NCBI GenBank assembly: GCA_016840945.1
Contig: JAEORJ010000028.1
Location: 1-30,324 of the forward strand
From: Candidatus Gerdarchaeota archaeon
Lineage (GTDB): Archaea > Asgardarchaeota > Heimdallarchaeia > JABLTI01
Length of the DNA stretch: 30,324 nt
Direction: 5' to 3'
The notes below the pieces were generated by a model. The model did no database searches, was not told the DNA's origin, and saw only the letters and a program-made list of their open reading frames with translations. Positions 1 through 7,409 of the stretch are shown here, piece by piece. The position numbers were made by a program, and so were the translations under genes. Positions within the stretch are counted from its first letter, which is position 1, and the number at the start of each line of letters is the position of its first letter.

Positions 1-2
1 AT

Positions 3-389
3 ACCTTTTACAAGAGTAAGGAACTTAGCAGCAATGAAGCCAAGACTTTACTGCAAGAATTAATTGATTTAGGGTTTTATCAATTAAAAAGTGCTTATTT
101 TGCGCCAAGTTATAGTAGTTTAGATCATTCTTGGTATGACATTCGCATCGAGTCTCTTTCATCACACGAAGATAGAATTGCTGAGGAATCTTTTGCTTAT
201 TTTATTAGACCATATCAATTTTCCTTGTGTTTAGATGCTATTTGGAATTGTGTAAACGATTTGGAATTCAAACCTGCAAGAGAATTATGGTCCATTGTAC
301 TAATTACCTTAGGGTCATCTTTTGGTGGTATAAGCTGTTTGGTGTCAGCATTTTATGTATTCTTTGGTATTCGTAGGAGAGCTCGATAA
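3..389 (+). CDS. Membrane protein, C-terminal part (5' end outside window)
   Basis: An uninterrupted reading frame enters from the left edge and ends at TAA 387-389, giving 128 visible residues. The visible part is a mixed hydrophilic domain followed by one C-terminal transmembrane helix (about residues 98-121, rich in Ile, Leu, Phe and Gly) and a short basic tail (RRRAR). This topology, an outside domain with a single C-terminal anchor and basic cytoplasmic tail, resembles the surface proteins in the right half of the window. No family was recognised. It converges on the minus-strand ureohydrolase with only 11 bp between the stops. Confidence 0.6.
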   Translation, partial: TFYKSKELSSNEAKTLLQELIDLGFYQLKSAYFAPSYSSLDHSWYDIRIESLSSHEDRIAEESFAYFIRPYQFSLCLDAIWNCVNDLEFKPARELWSIVLITLGSSFGGISCLVSAFYVFFGIRRRAR

Positions 390-400
390 GAAACATCTCC

Positions 401-1420
401 TTATTTATTTTTTAACTTCCAATAATATGATGATACAAATTGAACAAGGAAATTAGCGGCATTAATAGCTGTTGTGTCAGCTGTGTCATATAAAGGATTT
501 AACTCTACAATATCTATACCAATAATATTAGTGCGTAAAGTAATTTGATGAATTATTTCCAAAATTTGATGTGGTGTCAAACCGTCCGGTGTTGGGGCAC
601 TAACACCAGGAGCATAAATTTGATCCAAGCTATCCATATCGATTGAAATATAAGTAAAATCAGTATTATCAGTAATTTTGTCTATAGAAGCATTTATTAT
701 TTCTGATAAACCATCTTTTCTAATATCATTTATTGTAAAAACACTTACACCTTTATCTTCAACATATCTTCTGTAAGTTCGTGCATTTGTAAAATTTCTA
801 ATTCCTATTTCAACAAAATTCTTACCTTCAACTAATTGACCTTCTAATACCCTTCTAAAAGGTGTTCCACTAGTAATTCTTCCATTAATGACTTCTCGTA
901 CATCTAAATGAGCATCAATATTGATCAATCCTATAGAGTATTCCTTATAGTGATCTTTTATTCCCTTAATTATTGGATAAGCAATGGAATGATCACCACC
1001 TAGTGTTATCAGTACAAATCCTCTTTCTACTATTTTTCTTATTGTATCGCTTATTTTTTCATGCGCTTCTAATACTGTTTCATCATCAAAAATGATATCA
1101 CCAAAATCATAGACTCTTTTATCCCCAAACCAGAAATCCAATGACCAATTATATGCTTTGAAATATCGTATTGAATCACGGATTTTTTTTGGTCCACCTT
1201 TTGCTCCTTTACGGCCTAATACAGCTGAATCAAATGGAATACCAACCAAACCTATGGCTGGACCTTCTTCGCCAGTCCAACATTCAAGTATATCTAACAT
1301 TCTAGTTTCATTTGGATCAAATCCTTTTGTTTGGTGTGGTTCCCAATCCCTCATGCAATCAGCTGTTGTAATTAATCCATTGAAAAAATTATTAGGTTTA
1401 GGATTTCTCTCTTGTGTCAT
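401..1420 (-). CDS. Ureohydrolase (arginase/agmatinase/formimidoylglutamase family)
   Basis: A manganese hydrolase of the arginase fold that should cleave a guanidino or formimino group from its substrate. Counting from the upstream GTG, the metal-binding motifs are all present: GGDHS near 144-148, DAHLD at 172-176 and SIDMD at 262-266, so the six expected His/Asp ligands are intact. The end of the protein has the usual ELNPLYD motif. After the third motif the text is DQIYAPGVSAP, which is closer to formimidoylglutamase-like members than to the usual agmatinase text, so the substrate is left open. The frame extends to a GTG at 1429, but the ATG at 1420 is preferred because GTGAT lies four bases before it; this gives 339 aa. 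No polyamine or histidine-degradation genes are adjacent. Confidence 0.85.
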   Translation of the reverse strand: MTQERNPKPNNFFNGLITTADCMRDWEPHQTKGFDPNETRMLDILECWTGEEGPAIGLVGIPFDSAVLGRKGAKGGPKKIRDSIRYFKAYNWSLDFWFGDKRVYDFGDIIFDDETVLEAHEKISDTIRKIVERGFVLITLGGDHSIAYPIIKGIKDHYKEYSIGLINIDAHLDVREVINGRITSGTPFRRVLEGQLVEGKNFVEIGIRNFTNARTYRRYVEDKGVSVFTINDIRKDGLSEIINASIDKITDNTDFTYISIDMDSLDQIYAPGVSAPTPDGLTPHQILEIIHQITLRTNIIGIDIVELNPLYDTADTTAINAANFLVQFVSSYYWKLKNK

Positions 1421-1499
1421 CTTTATCACATAATTATTAGAAGCATTAATAATTAATTATATTTTATAATCAATATTCTTGTTTAAACTAATCGTATTA

Positions 1500-1544
1500 T
1501 AAAAAAAGAAAATAAGATGTCCAGATTAAATTAAATAATCTGGA
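1500..1544 (-). terminator. Hairpin/T-tract terminator after the eS1 gene
   Basis: A perfect 9-bp inverted repeat (TCCAGATTA at 1520-1528 and TAATCTGGA at 1536-1544) with a 7-nt loop lies just past the eS1 stop. On the minus strand it is followed by a T-rich run (1500-1515). This is the form expected of a terminator for the leftward ribosomal-protein unit. Confidence 0.6.
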
Positions 1545-1554
1545 GTAAATTTGT

Positions 1555-2280
1555 TTAAGTTGATTCTTCAATTACTTCTACTTCTTCATCAGATTCATCT
1601 GAATCTTCATCAGTTATAGAAGCTTCTTTTTTATCAAGAATTTCTTCCTCAAGTTTCATTGTTGGTAAATTAACAACAACTGATTTCCAAACATCAACAT
1701 TTTGAATTGGATGAACTTTTCGTGCTTTCTTATAAATTTCAGTTGCCATTTTACCTGTGACAATATCCTTAACAACATTATCAAAAGACATTCTATTTGC
1801 TCTTTTATTAACAACATCAAACATTACTTGTCTTATGCCTTTTTGATGACTTGTTTTACATCTGAATGGAGTTAAAGCAATAGTGCTAACACGTAATTTA
1901 GCACCATCTTTTGTAATAACGTTAAAAATACCATCAATTCTTGTTCTTCGACGTCTAATCATTGAACGTAAGTAATCTCGAGTATATTCATGACCATGGA
2001 ATTCTGTTAATGCATTGTCCCCTTTAACATCATGAACTTTAAAGGTGATTTTCACATGCATTTTCTTATAATCGCCAATTAATTCCATTAGAGTAGTATT
2101 TAATGTTCTGCCTAGTACATAATCAGAACTTGAAGCTGGTGTCTCAGCTATTTCATTCGCTCCAAATGAAGGTGGTGAGATAATTTTGTACCATGATTTT
2201 AGGGTAAATTTATCAACTACTCTTCTTGTATCCTTATCCTTCTTTTTCTTTCTTGCTGCTGCAGTAGTGGGTCTACTCAT
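1555..2280 (-). CDS. rps3ae: Small ribosomal subunit protein eS1 (S3Ae)
   Basis: Archaeal/eukaryotic protein of the 30S subunit platform. The 241-aa protein starts with a Lys/Arg-rich tail (AAARKKKKDKDTRR), then the eS1 core with its conserved WYKI, GRTLNTTLMEL, EFHGHEYTRDYLRSMIRRR and HQKGIRQVM-like segments, and ends in an acidic tail (DEDSDESDEEVEV). The frame extends 15 bases upstream to a TTG, but the ATG at 2280 is chosen because GGAG sits about nine bases before it. It is the last gene of the cluster uS15-RecJ-Pcc1-eS1, a gene order known from many archaea. A 140-bp gap separates it from pcc1, so it may also have its own promoter. Confidence 0.95.
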   Translation of the reverse strand: MSRPTTAAARKKKKDKDTRRVVDKFTLKSWYKIISPPSFGANEIAETPASSSDYVLGRTLNTTLMELIGDYKKMHVKITFKVHDVKGDNALTEFHGHEYTRDYLRSMIRRRRTRIDGIFNVITKDGAKLRVSTIALTPFRCKTSHQKGIRQVMFDVVNKRANRMSFDNVVKDIVTGKMATEIYKKARKVHPIQNVDVWKSVVVNLPTMKLEEEILDKKEASITDEDSDESDEEVEVIEEST

Positions 2281-2420
2281 TATTTTTTTCTCCAATATCT
2301 CTGAACAATATTAAATTATTATATTTTTGATATACGGATTAATAACCGTTTTTTAAATCTATCTTCGAGAAGACAAAAGAAGCTATTAAAATATTTTCCT
2401 TTCAGTTGAGAATAAATCAT

Positions 2421-2699
2421 TTAATTACTCTTACTCGTTTTTTCTATTGTTTTATATGATAAATCGATTTTTTCTAAATAATCTTCAATAGTTGATAAGA
2501 GATCTATTAATGTTGTTTGCGATTTTATTGTTAATTCCAGATTGTTCTCTGTAACTTTTGATTTAGCAATAATCCCTACAGGAACTTCTTTATTTTCAGG
2601 TGAAGTGGATAAATCAATGCTTTCAGCAATGTCTTTAGACTTAAATGGAATATTGATTATAATAATAGAAGTAAGCCCAGTTGATTTTATTTTATTCAT
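2421..2699 (-). CDS. pcc1: KEOPS complex subunit Pcc1
   Basis: Small (92 aa) subunit of the KEOPS complex, which makes N6-threonylcarbamoyladenosine at position 37 of tRNAs; Pcc1 is the dimerisation subunit that contacts tRNA. The protein has the Pcc1 layout: a first strand-rich part (TSIIIINIPF), a Ser/Pro-rich turn, a second strand pair with KVTENNLELTIKS, and a C-terminal helix (LIDLLSTIEDYLEKI). The sequence is divergent, and the call leans partly on position: it begins 12 bp after the RecJ-like stop and precedes eS1, the usual archaeal place for pcc1. The ATG at 2699 has only a weak GGGAT upstream, so translation may be coupled to the gene before it. Confidence 0.8.
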   Translation of the reverse strand: MNKIKSTGLTSIIIINIPFKSKDIAESIDLSTSPENKEVPVGIIAKSKVTENNLELTIKSQTTLIDLLSTIEDYLEKIDLSYKTIEKTSKSN

Positions 2700-2711
2700 A
2701 TAGATCCCATC

Positions 2712-4262
2712 TTAGATCTTTTTCTCAGTGGTTTTTTTAGTACTTGTACTTTTAGCAGGTTTCTCCATTGATTCTACTTTCGGTTTTGGTTCCATTTGCA
2801 CTTCTATCTCATGATGAATTTGTTTCTCAATTGCTATATTCAAATTTTCAATGAGTAATTTCTCTGTTCCTTTAGGAATCCTAGCTCCTGCTGCTATATT
2901 ATGCCCTCCACCTTCAGCTTCAGAACCTATTGATTCTACCGCTTCGCGTAAAGCTAAGCCTAAATCCAATCCCATTGATACCAATAGACCAGTACCTCTG
3001 CAGCTTATTTTTACTGTGCCATCATCAGAGTTGGCCATTCCCATTAGAGGTTTCTTTTTATCAATGAAATATTTTGTGGAAATAGCTATTGAGGTTACTG
3101 TCCCAATCATTGTATCATCAACAATATCTCGTCCATCAAAAACTAGCAAATTGGAATGTTCTTTCAAATGCTCGCTATCTTTATTAACGAGCTGTAAAAA
3201 TTGAGATATTTTTCGTCTATATTCTTTCATAATCCCTTCTGCTTCTTGTAATAAGAATTTCCTTTCACCCATACAAATTCCTATCGCTATACTTGTAGCA
3301 TCAAGTCTACCACATGAGTTTAATAATGAACCAAACTCTCTTGCATCACGTAATAGTGTTCCTTGTTGTTCCTTAATTAATGTGTAAACCTTTCCTAAAA
3401 TACTTTGAGAGTCTTCAGCTGACATTCCATTTTGTAAACCATAGGTAATTAAAGATTCAACCAAAGTTCGTCTTTCATTTTGAGATAAATCTTGTATAGT
3501 ACGCCATTCATCGCCTTTTTGTTGTGGTAAACCAGTATCTCTCATAAATCGCAAGCACATATCACCATCACCTGTTAAACCAGGCAAAAACGGATCAGTG
3601 GTATATTCTAAGGCTTGATAAATTGGTCTTGTTTCACGACCAAATAATCTAATATCTAATTTTTCCTCAAGAACACTTGCTTTCATACCATCTTCAACAA
3701 TCCTCCTATTAAGTGCTATTAAGGAATTCATTTCACCTTTATCTTGTCTATCAGCTAATGCACCAACTACTGCTAATGCTGCTGAATCGATATTAATTTG
3801 ATCTAAAGCTTTAGCAAAGAAATAAGATATTCCTGCGCCACTTATCTGATTTGCACCATCATAATTAAATTCGAAAGGATTTACATAATAAATGGTTTCA
3901 GATTTAGGTTCAGCTATTGCTGGGTGGTGATCAAGAATAATAATTTTTTTCTTTTTTAGGTATTTGTTAATACCATCAAGTTGACCTGCTCCAAGGTCAG
4001 TAAAAATTATCGTATCTATGTTTTTCATCATAGATATTTCACTAATTATTGGAAGCTCTAATTGTCTAACGCAACGTATGTGATATGGTTTGGAAGCTCG
4101 ATGTAATGCCTTACCAATTATACCAGCAGAAGTAAGTCCATCTGCATCTATATGACTTATACAAAGAATTCTTTCTTCTGTATCTTTAATAATATCAACT
4201 ACCTCAGCTATTCTACTACTGAAACCTTTGAAATCCTCTTTTGTATCCTTAGTAGTTGACAT
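2712..4262 (-). CDS. DHH-family phosphoesterase, RecJ-like (GAN-type) nuclease
   Basis: A 516-aa member of the archaeal RecJ-like DHH family. Well-studied archaeal members are GINS-associated exonucleases (GAN) linked to the replicative helicase, and relatives of Cdc45. Catalytic motifs are intact: HIDADG (Asp39, Asp41), FTDLG (Asp89), LDHHPA (Asp111-His112-His113), and ALADRQ further on. The C-terminal DHHA1 domain has the GGGHNIAAGARIP substrate-binding motif near residue 455. The last 35 residues are a Lys/Thr/Ser-rich, probably disordered tail. It lies between uS15 and pcc1 in the conserved archaeal order and probably shares a transcript with pcc1 12 bp downstream. The ATG at 4262 is preceded by a weak GTGGT. 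Confidence 0.9.
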   Translation of the reverse strand: MSTTKDTKEDFKGFSSRIAEVVDIIKDTEERILCISHIDADGLTSAGIIGKALHRASKPYHIRCVRQLELPIISEISMMKNIDTIIFTDLGAGQLDGINKYLKKKKIIILDHHPAIAEPKSETIYYVNPFEFNYDGANQISGAGISYFFAKALDQINIDSAALAVVGALADRQDKGEMNSLIALNRRIVEDGMKASVLEEKLDIRLFGRETRPIYQALEYTTDPFLPGLTGDGDMCLRFMRDTGLPQQKGDEWRTIQDLSQNERRTLVESLITYGLQNGMSAEDSQSILGKVYTLIKEQQGTLLRDAREFGSLLNSCGRLDATSIAIGICMGERKFLLQEAEGIMKEYRRKISQFLQLVNKDSEHLKEHSNLLVFDGRDIVDDTMIGTVTSIAISTKYFIDKKKPLMGMANSDDGTVKISCRGTGLLVSMGLDLGLALREAVESIGSEAEGGGHNIAAGARIPKGTEKLLIENLNIAIEKQIHHEIEVQMEPKPKVESMEKPAKSTSTKKTTEKKI

Positions 4263-4344
4263 TTAATTAACCACAACAGTATTTTATTGGTCTAATATAA
4301 GTACATTTTGAATAATTTTACTTAAATTTACATAAAAACATAGC

Positions 4345-4379
4345 AAAAAATAAGAAAAAAGGGGTTCCGAAAAAACCCA
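4345..4379 (-). terminator. Hairpin/T-tract terminator after the uS15 gene
   Basis: The inverted repeat GGGGTT (4361-4366) and AACCC (4374-4378) closes a small loop just downstream of the uS15 stop. On the minus strand it is followed by a long T-rich run (4360 down to about 4335). This would separate uS15 transcription from the RecJ-like gene, which starts at 4262. Confidence 0.5.
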
Positions 4380-4400
4380 TTTTTTGTTTAAACAAACTGC

Positions 4401-4856
4401 TTATCTTACAATAGTGGCAGCTGTTTTTGGATCGTATTTGAATGATTTAGGTATAACACCTGTTTTTTGATAATATCTCATAAGACGTCTAATCTTAGAT
4501 TCAAGTTTTTCAAGACCATATTTTGAATGAAGATCTTTTGGATGAGCATCTAAGTGTCTTCTAAGAGTCAATGCTCTTCTAACTAAATTACGGAAATCTT
4601 CTGGATATTGTGGTAAAACATTTTCCCTCTCCATTACATCAGTAATTTTCTCTTTTAGAATTAATTTTGTTGAAGGAATACCATATGTATCTCGCAAAAC
4701 AGTTCCAATCATAGCAGAGGTTAAGCCCTGTTTGGCTAAATCTACGATCTTTTGTTCAATTTCTTCTGGTGTATGAGATACCCACTCAGGAATAGTAGCA
4801 TGAGGTGGTCTCTTAGAACCAGATTTACCTTTTTTTCGTGAATGCATTCTTGCCAT
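4401..4856 (-). CDS. rps15: Small ribosomal subunit protein uS15
   Basis: Primary 16S rRNA-binding protein of the 30S subunit. The 151-aa archaeal/eukaryotic form has the N-terminal MARMHSRKKGKSGSKRPP segment, then the EWVSHTPEEIEQKIVDLAKQ helix, the GLTSAMIGTVLRDTYGIPS segment and the rRNA-binding part (LDAHPKDLHSKYGLEKLESK). The frame stays open for 33 more codons to a TTG at 4955, but MARMHS is the usual family start, and the ATG at 4856 has GGTGA five bases upstream. The extra open stretch is therefore read as a leader. That leader is unusually structured (see the leader entry). Confidence 0.95.
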   Translation of the reverse strand: MARMHSRKKGKSGSKRPPHATIPEWVSHTPEEIEQKIVDLAKQGLTSAMIGTVLRDTYGIPSTKLILKEKITDVMERENVLPQYPEDFRNLVRRALTLRRHLDAHPKDLHSKYGLEKLESKIRRLMRYYQKTGVIPKSFKYDPKTAATIVR

Positions 4857-4990
4857 TTTTTTCACCAGTTTGTATCTGATGTTTTGCATCTGAGCTCCCA
4901 TCCTCATTTCTTCAAACGGGTTGGCCGCCCTTGAAATGAAGTGACTCGATTGCAAACAGATAGCATTTCAGCTATCTTTAATCAAATAAC
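4857..4990 (-). promoter_or_regulatory. Structured leader of the uS15 gene with occludable ribosome-binding site
   Basis: Three pairings are visible in the mRNA sense. A perfect 7-bp hairpin (4958-4964 with 4971-4977) has a 6-nt loop. A 7-bp stem with one mismatch is TCAGATG/CATCAGA (4887-4893 with 4875-4881). An outer stem CCCGTTTG (4920-4913) pairs with CAAACTGG (4872-4865) at 7 of 8 positions and encloses the second hairpin. The last GG of the outer stem is the first GG of the GGTGA ribosome-binding site, so the folded form would hide it. Bacterial rpsO leaders are known autoregulatory sites; a similar role here is inference. Confidence 0.45.
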
Positions 4991-5012
4991 TATGTTCGAT
5001 GAGTTCATCATC

Positions 5013-5023
5013 TATTATTAAAT
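5013..5023 (-). promoter_or_regulatory. Possible TATA box for the uS15 gene
   Basis: On the minus strand the sequence reads ATTTAATAATA. A start site about 25 nt downstream would fall near 4990, just before the leader hairpin. AT-rich surroundings make the call uncertain. Confidence 0.3.
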
Positions 5024-5056
5024 CTTGTCATTGTCTATTAATTTAAGTTTTAAAAA

Positions 5057-5950
5057 TTAAAAAAAGTTCTTAGTTGATATTTCAAAAACCGTCTTTGCTT
5101 TTCCACCTACTTTTACAGATTCAACAACAGAATTTTTCATTTTTACTTCTACTTCAATTACGCAGGCTCTTTCTAAAGCTTCGCCTTCTTCAATAACCAA
5201 TTTATTAGAGGAAACCACACCTTTTGCTACGAGAAAAGCCCCTAAAGCACCATTCGCTAAAGCTGATGCAGGCGATTCAGCAGCTCCTCTAAAAGGTTCA
5301 AAATGTCTTGTATAACAATCTGATCCTTCGATGTAGGTATCAAAAGTGTATAAATGAATACCATCAGCTTTATATCTACGACATAAACGTTCTACCTCAT
5401 CAAATTTAGGAACAAGAGCATCAACCATCTCCTTACTTGAAATTAAAATCAGTAAGTTAGGACTACCAGCATCAGCTAATACTATAGGTAATTTCTCATT
5501 ATTCTCAATTTTATCTGATCTAATACCTAATGCATCAGCTAATTTACTTGAATCAATATCGATTTCAGTTGATGTGAACTTATCTAGTGTCATGTAGACT
5601 TTATCTAATACATTATTTTTCCAGATTATATCAACATTGAAAATTCCAAGTTTATTCTCTTGAGTTACCAATTTATTTGAATTTTCAGGTTTTATTTTTC
5701 CTAATTCAGCTAAAATCCAAAATGCGGCTAAAGTTGCATGACCGCTAAAAGGTATTTCTTTCTTTGGAGTGTAAAATTCTAGTTTATAATCTGCTTTCTC
5801 AGATTTAGAGATAAAAACTGAAACCGGTAGATTTAACTCTCTAGCGATATTTTGTTTGGTTTCATTTGTATAATTGTTTTTTAAGATGACTGCTGCTGGA
5901 CCACCTACAAAAGGTTTATCCGTAAATACATCAACCTGATAAATTGCCAA
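5057..5950 (-). CDS. PhzF-family protein, catalytic Glu apparently replaced
   Basis: A 297-aa protein of the PhzF fold, a family of isomerases and epimerase-like proteins (PhzF in phenazine synthesis, yeast Yhi9, human PBLD). Family features are the N-terminal YQVDVFTDKPFVGGPAAV, the EIPFSGHATLAA motif at 65-76, and a second glycine-rich half ending in a short barrel. Two odd points: the family text NLSETxF, which carries the catalytic Glu, reads NLPVSVF here (Val43), and the usual EDPATGSA reads ESPASALA. It may not be an isomerase. The start is TTG with AGGAG eight bases upstream; no in-frame ATG fits. Its neighbours give no pathway clue. Confidence 0.85.
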   Translation of the reverse strand: MAIYQVDVFTDKPFVGGPAAVILKNNYTNETKQNIARELNLPVSVFISKSEKADYKLEFYTPKKEIPFSGHATLAAFWILAELGKIKPENSNKLVTQENKLGIFNVDIIWKNNVLDKVYMTLDKFTSTEIDIDSSKLADALGIRSDKIENNEKLPIVLADAGSPNLLILISSKEMVDALVPKFDEVERLCRRYKADGIHLYTFDTYIEGSDCYTRHFEPFRGAAESPASALANGALGAFLVAKGVVSSNKLVIEEGEALERACVIEVEVKMKNSVVESVKVGGKAKTVFEISTKNFF

Positions 5951-6128
5951 ATTTGCATCTCCTGTTTATAATGCTTATATGAAATCATTTTGTAAAAACG
6001 AAACTATATTTAAAAATTTTCTTTATTTTAAGCTAATAGTAACTATCATTTTCTTATTAAGATAATTTTTTTAGTTTGAATGACATTCAAAATATAAGAA
6101 AGATCCCATGAACTACTAATTATTATGG

Positions 6129-7079
6129 TTGATATTATTGTCAAAATCTGAAAATTCTAACGATAAAGAACAAATAGAAAATATAGAAAAACTAAAGCAA
6201 GTAGAGAAAAAACTTGAAGAACTACCTGAGACAATAGACGATATTGAAGCTATTGAAGAGAAAGAAGAGGAAAAAAAGGAGGACAAGAAAAAGAAGAGGA
6301 GAGAAAAAAAGAGTAAAAAGCAAAAAAAGAAAGATAAGGAAAAGGAACAAGATATTGATAAACAAATTTTAGATTTGAATGTTTACAACCTTCTATATGA
6401 TGAAATTATAGCTTTTCTTAATGAATTACCAAATATTCCTTTGAAAACATTAAGACGAAGATTAATTTTATTAGACGGAAAAATGATTTGGCTTGAAAAG
6501 CAAACTGAAGAAGATTTATTTGAAGAAAAAGGATCAGATGAAATCATTGATTTTGAAATGGAAATGCTAGAACAAGGAATGGATCTTGAATCAGCAGATG
6601 AAATAAAAGATGTATATTCAACAGAAGGTATGGAATTCGATTTAGATTCCTACAAAGAAATAATTGAGGAAGGGAAAACCTTTGGCCAGAGTATTAAAGA
6701 CATTATGAAAGACATCGAAATGGATGATGTTGATAAACCGGTTGAAGATTTAATGTCGAAATTTATTCTCTATGATCTTAGGGCTTTTATTGAACGATCA
6801 ATTAATTCAGTGTTTAAATTAGAAGGCAAAATAAAGAAACTATCGAAAGCAAATCCTGAAGATAATCAGATAAAAATATTGCAAGCTGATCAAAAGAAAG
6901 CAGTTAAAACTAACTTAACTGATATGGCTAATAAACTTAAGAAAGAAAAACCAAAAATGATTTTAACTGAAGAACGAATTAATGAATTTAAAAACTTAGA
7001 CTACAAAAAAATATTAGAGTTAAAAGCTAAAGAAGAAAAAGAGTTTGAAGACATGGTAGGAGACATATTAAAGGAATAA
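6129..7079 (+). CDS. Highly charged coiled-coil protein, function unknown
   Basis: No family was recognised in this 316-aa protein. Residues 1-80 are extremely rich in Lys and Glu (runs such as EEKEEEKKEDKKKKRREKKSKK), typical of a disordered or coiled-coil segment. Residues 85-130 form a compact hydrophobic helical unit (NLLYDEIIAFLNELPNIPLK). The rest alternates acidic helices (EIIDFEMEMLEQGMDLESADE) with a basic Lys-rich C-terminus. There is no signal peptide or membrane segment, so it is probably cytoplasmic. The start is uncertain: TTG at 6129 and TTG at 6138 are both in frame, and neither has a clear ribosome-binding site. It is followed 15 bp later by a small OB-like protein, probably in one transcript. 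Confidence 0.6.
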   Translation: MILLSKSENSNDKEQIENIEKLKQVEKKLEELPETIDDIEAIEEKEEEKKEDKKKKRREKKSKKQKKKDKEKEQDIDKQILDLNVYNLLYDEIIAFLNELPNIPLKTLRRRLILLDGKMIWLEKQTEEDLFEEKGSDEIIDFEMEMLEQGMDLESADEIKDVYSTEGMEFDLDSYKEIIEEGKTFGQSIKDIMKDIEMDDVDKPVEDLMSKFILYDLRAFIERSINSVFKLEGKIKKLSKANPEDNQIKILQADQKKAVKTNLTDMANKLKKEKPKMILTEERINEFKNLDYKKILELKAKEEKEFEDMVGDILKE

Positions 7080-7094
7080 TAATGGTGTAAAAAA

Positions 7095-7379
7095 ATGGAA
7101 AATGTTGAATTAACTGGAACATTATCTCAAAGAATGAATAAATATATTTTAACAACCGATGATGGTACTGAGTATATTTTATTTTCAATAAGTCCTTGGG
7201 AAGCTGTATCACCTGATTTTGATACTGCAAAATTTGCTCAATTCATAGGCAAAAAAGTCAAGGTTTATGGCAGAGCTACGGGAACTGAAGTTTGGGATAC
7301 TGTTATCCATTCACCTGATTGCGAAGATACTGTCCCTCCAGGATTACCTTCTTTCGCGGATTTAAAAAAAGAAAAATAA
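7095..7379 (+). CDS. Small OB-fold-like protein, function unknown
   Basis: A 94-aa protein with ATG at 7095 and GGTG seven bases upstream. The pattern of strands (ELTGTLSQRMNKYILTTDDG, then EYILFSIS), then FIGKKVKVYGRATG and a closing strand is that of an OB barrel such as those of single-strand nucleic-acid-binding proteins. This is fold-level inference from the text, not a family match. The C-terminal tail (PPGLPSFADLKKEK) looks flexible. It sits 15 bp after the coiled-coil protein and converges on gcvT with 30 bp between stops. Confidence 0.6.
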   Translation: MENVELTGTLSQRMNKYILTTDDGTEYILFSISPWEAVSPDFDTAKFAQFIGKKVKVYGRATGTEVWDTVIHSPDCEDTVPPGLPSFADLKKEK

Positions 7380-7384
7380 TAAAA

Positions 7385-7406
7385 AAGCGATAATTTCTCA
7401 TCGCTT
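7385..7406. terminator. Bidirectional hairpin between convergent genes
   Basis: A perfect 7-bp inverted repeat (AAGCGAT 7385-7391, ATCGCTT 7400-7406) lies in the 30-bp gap between two convergent stops. A-rich sequence on its left and T-rich sequence on its right give a T-tract for either strand. Confidence 0.6.
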
Positions 7407-7409
7407 ATT

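Noticed and set aside
4857..4955. N-terminal extension of uS15 from a TTG at 4955
   Set aside because: The family starts at MARMHS, and GGTGA lies directly before that ATG. The extension resembles no ribosomal protein and is better explained as a structured leader.
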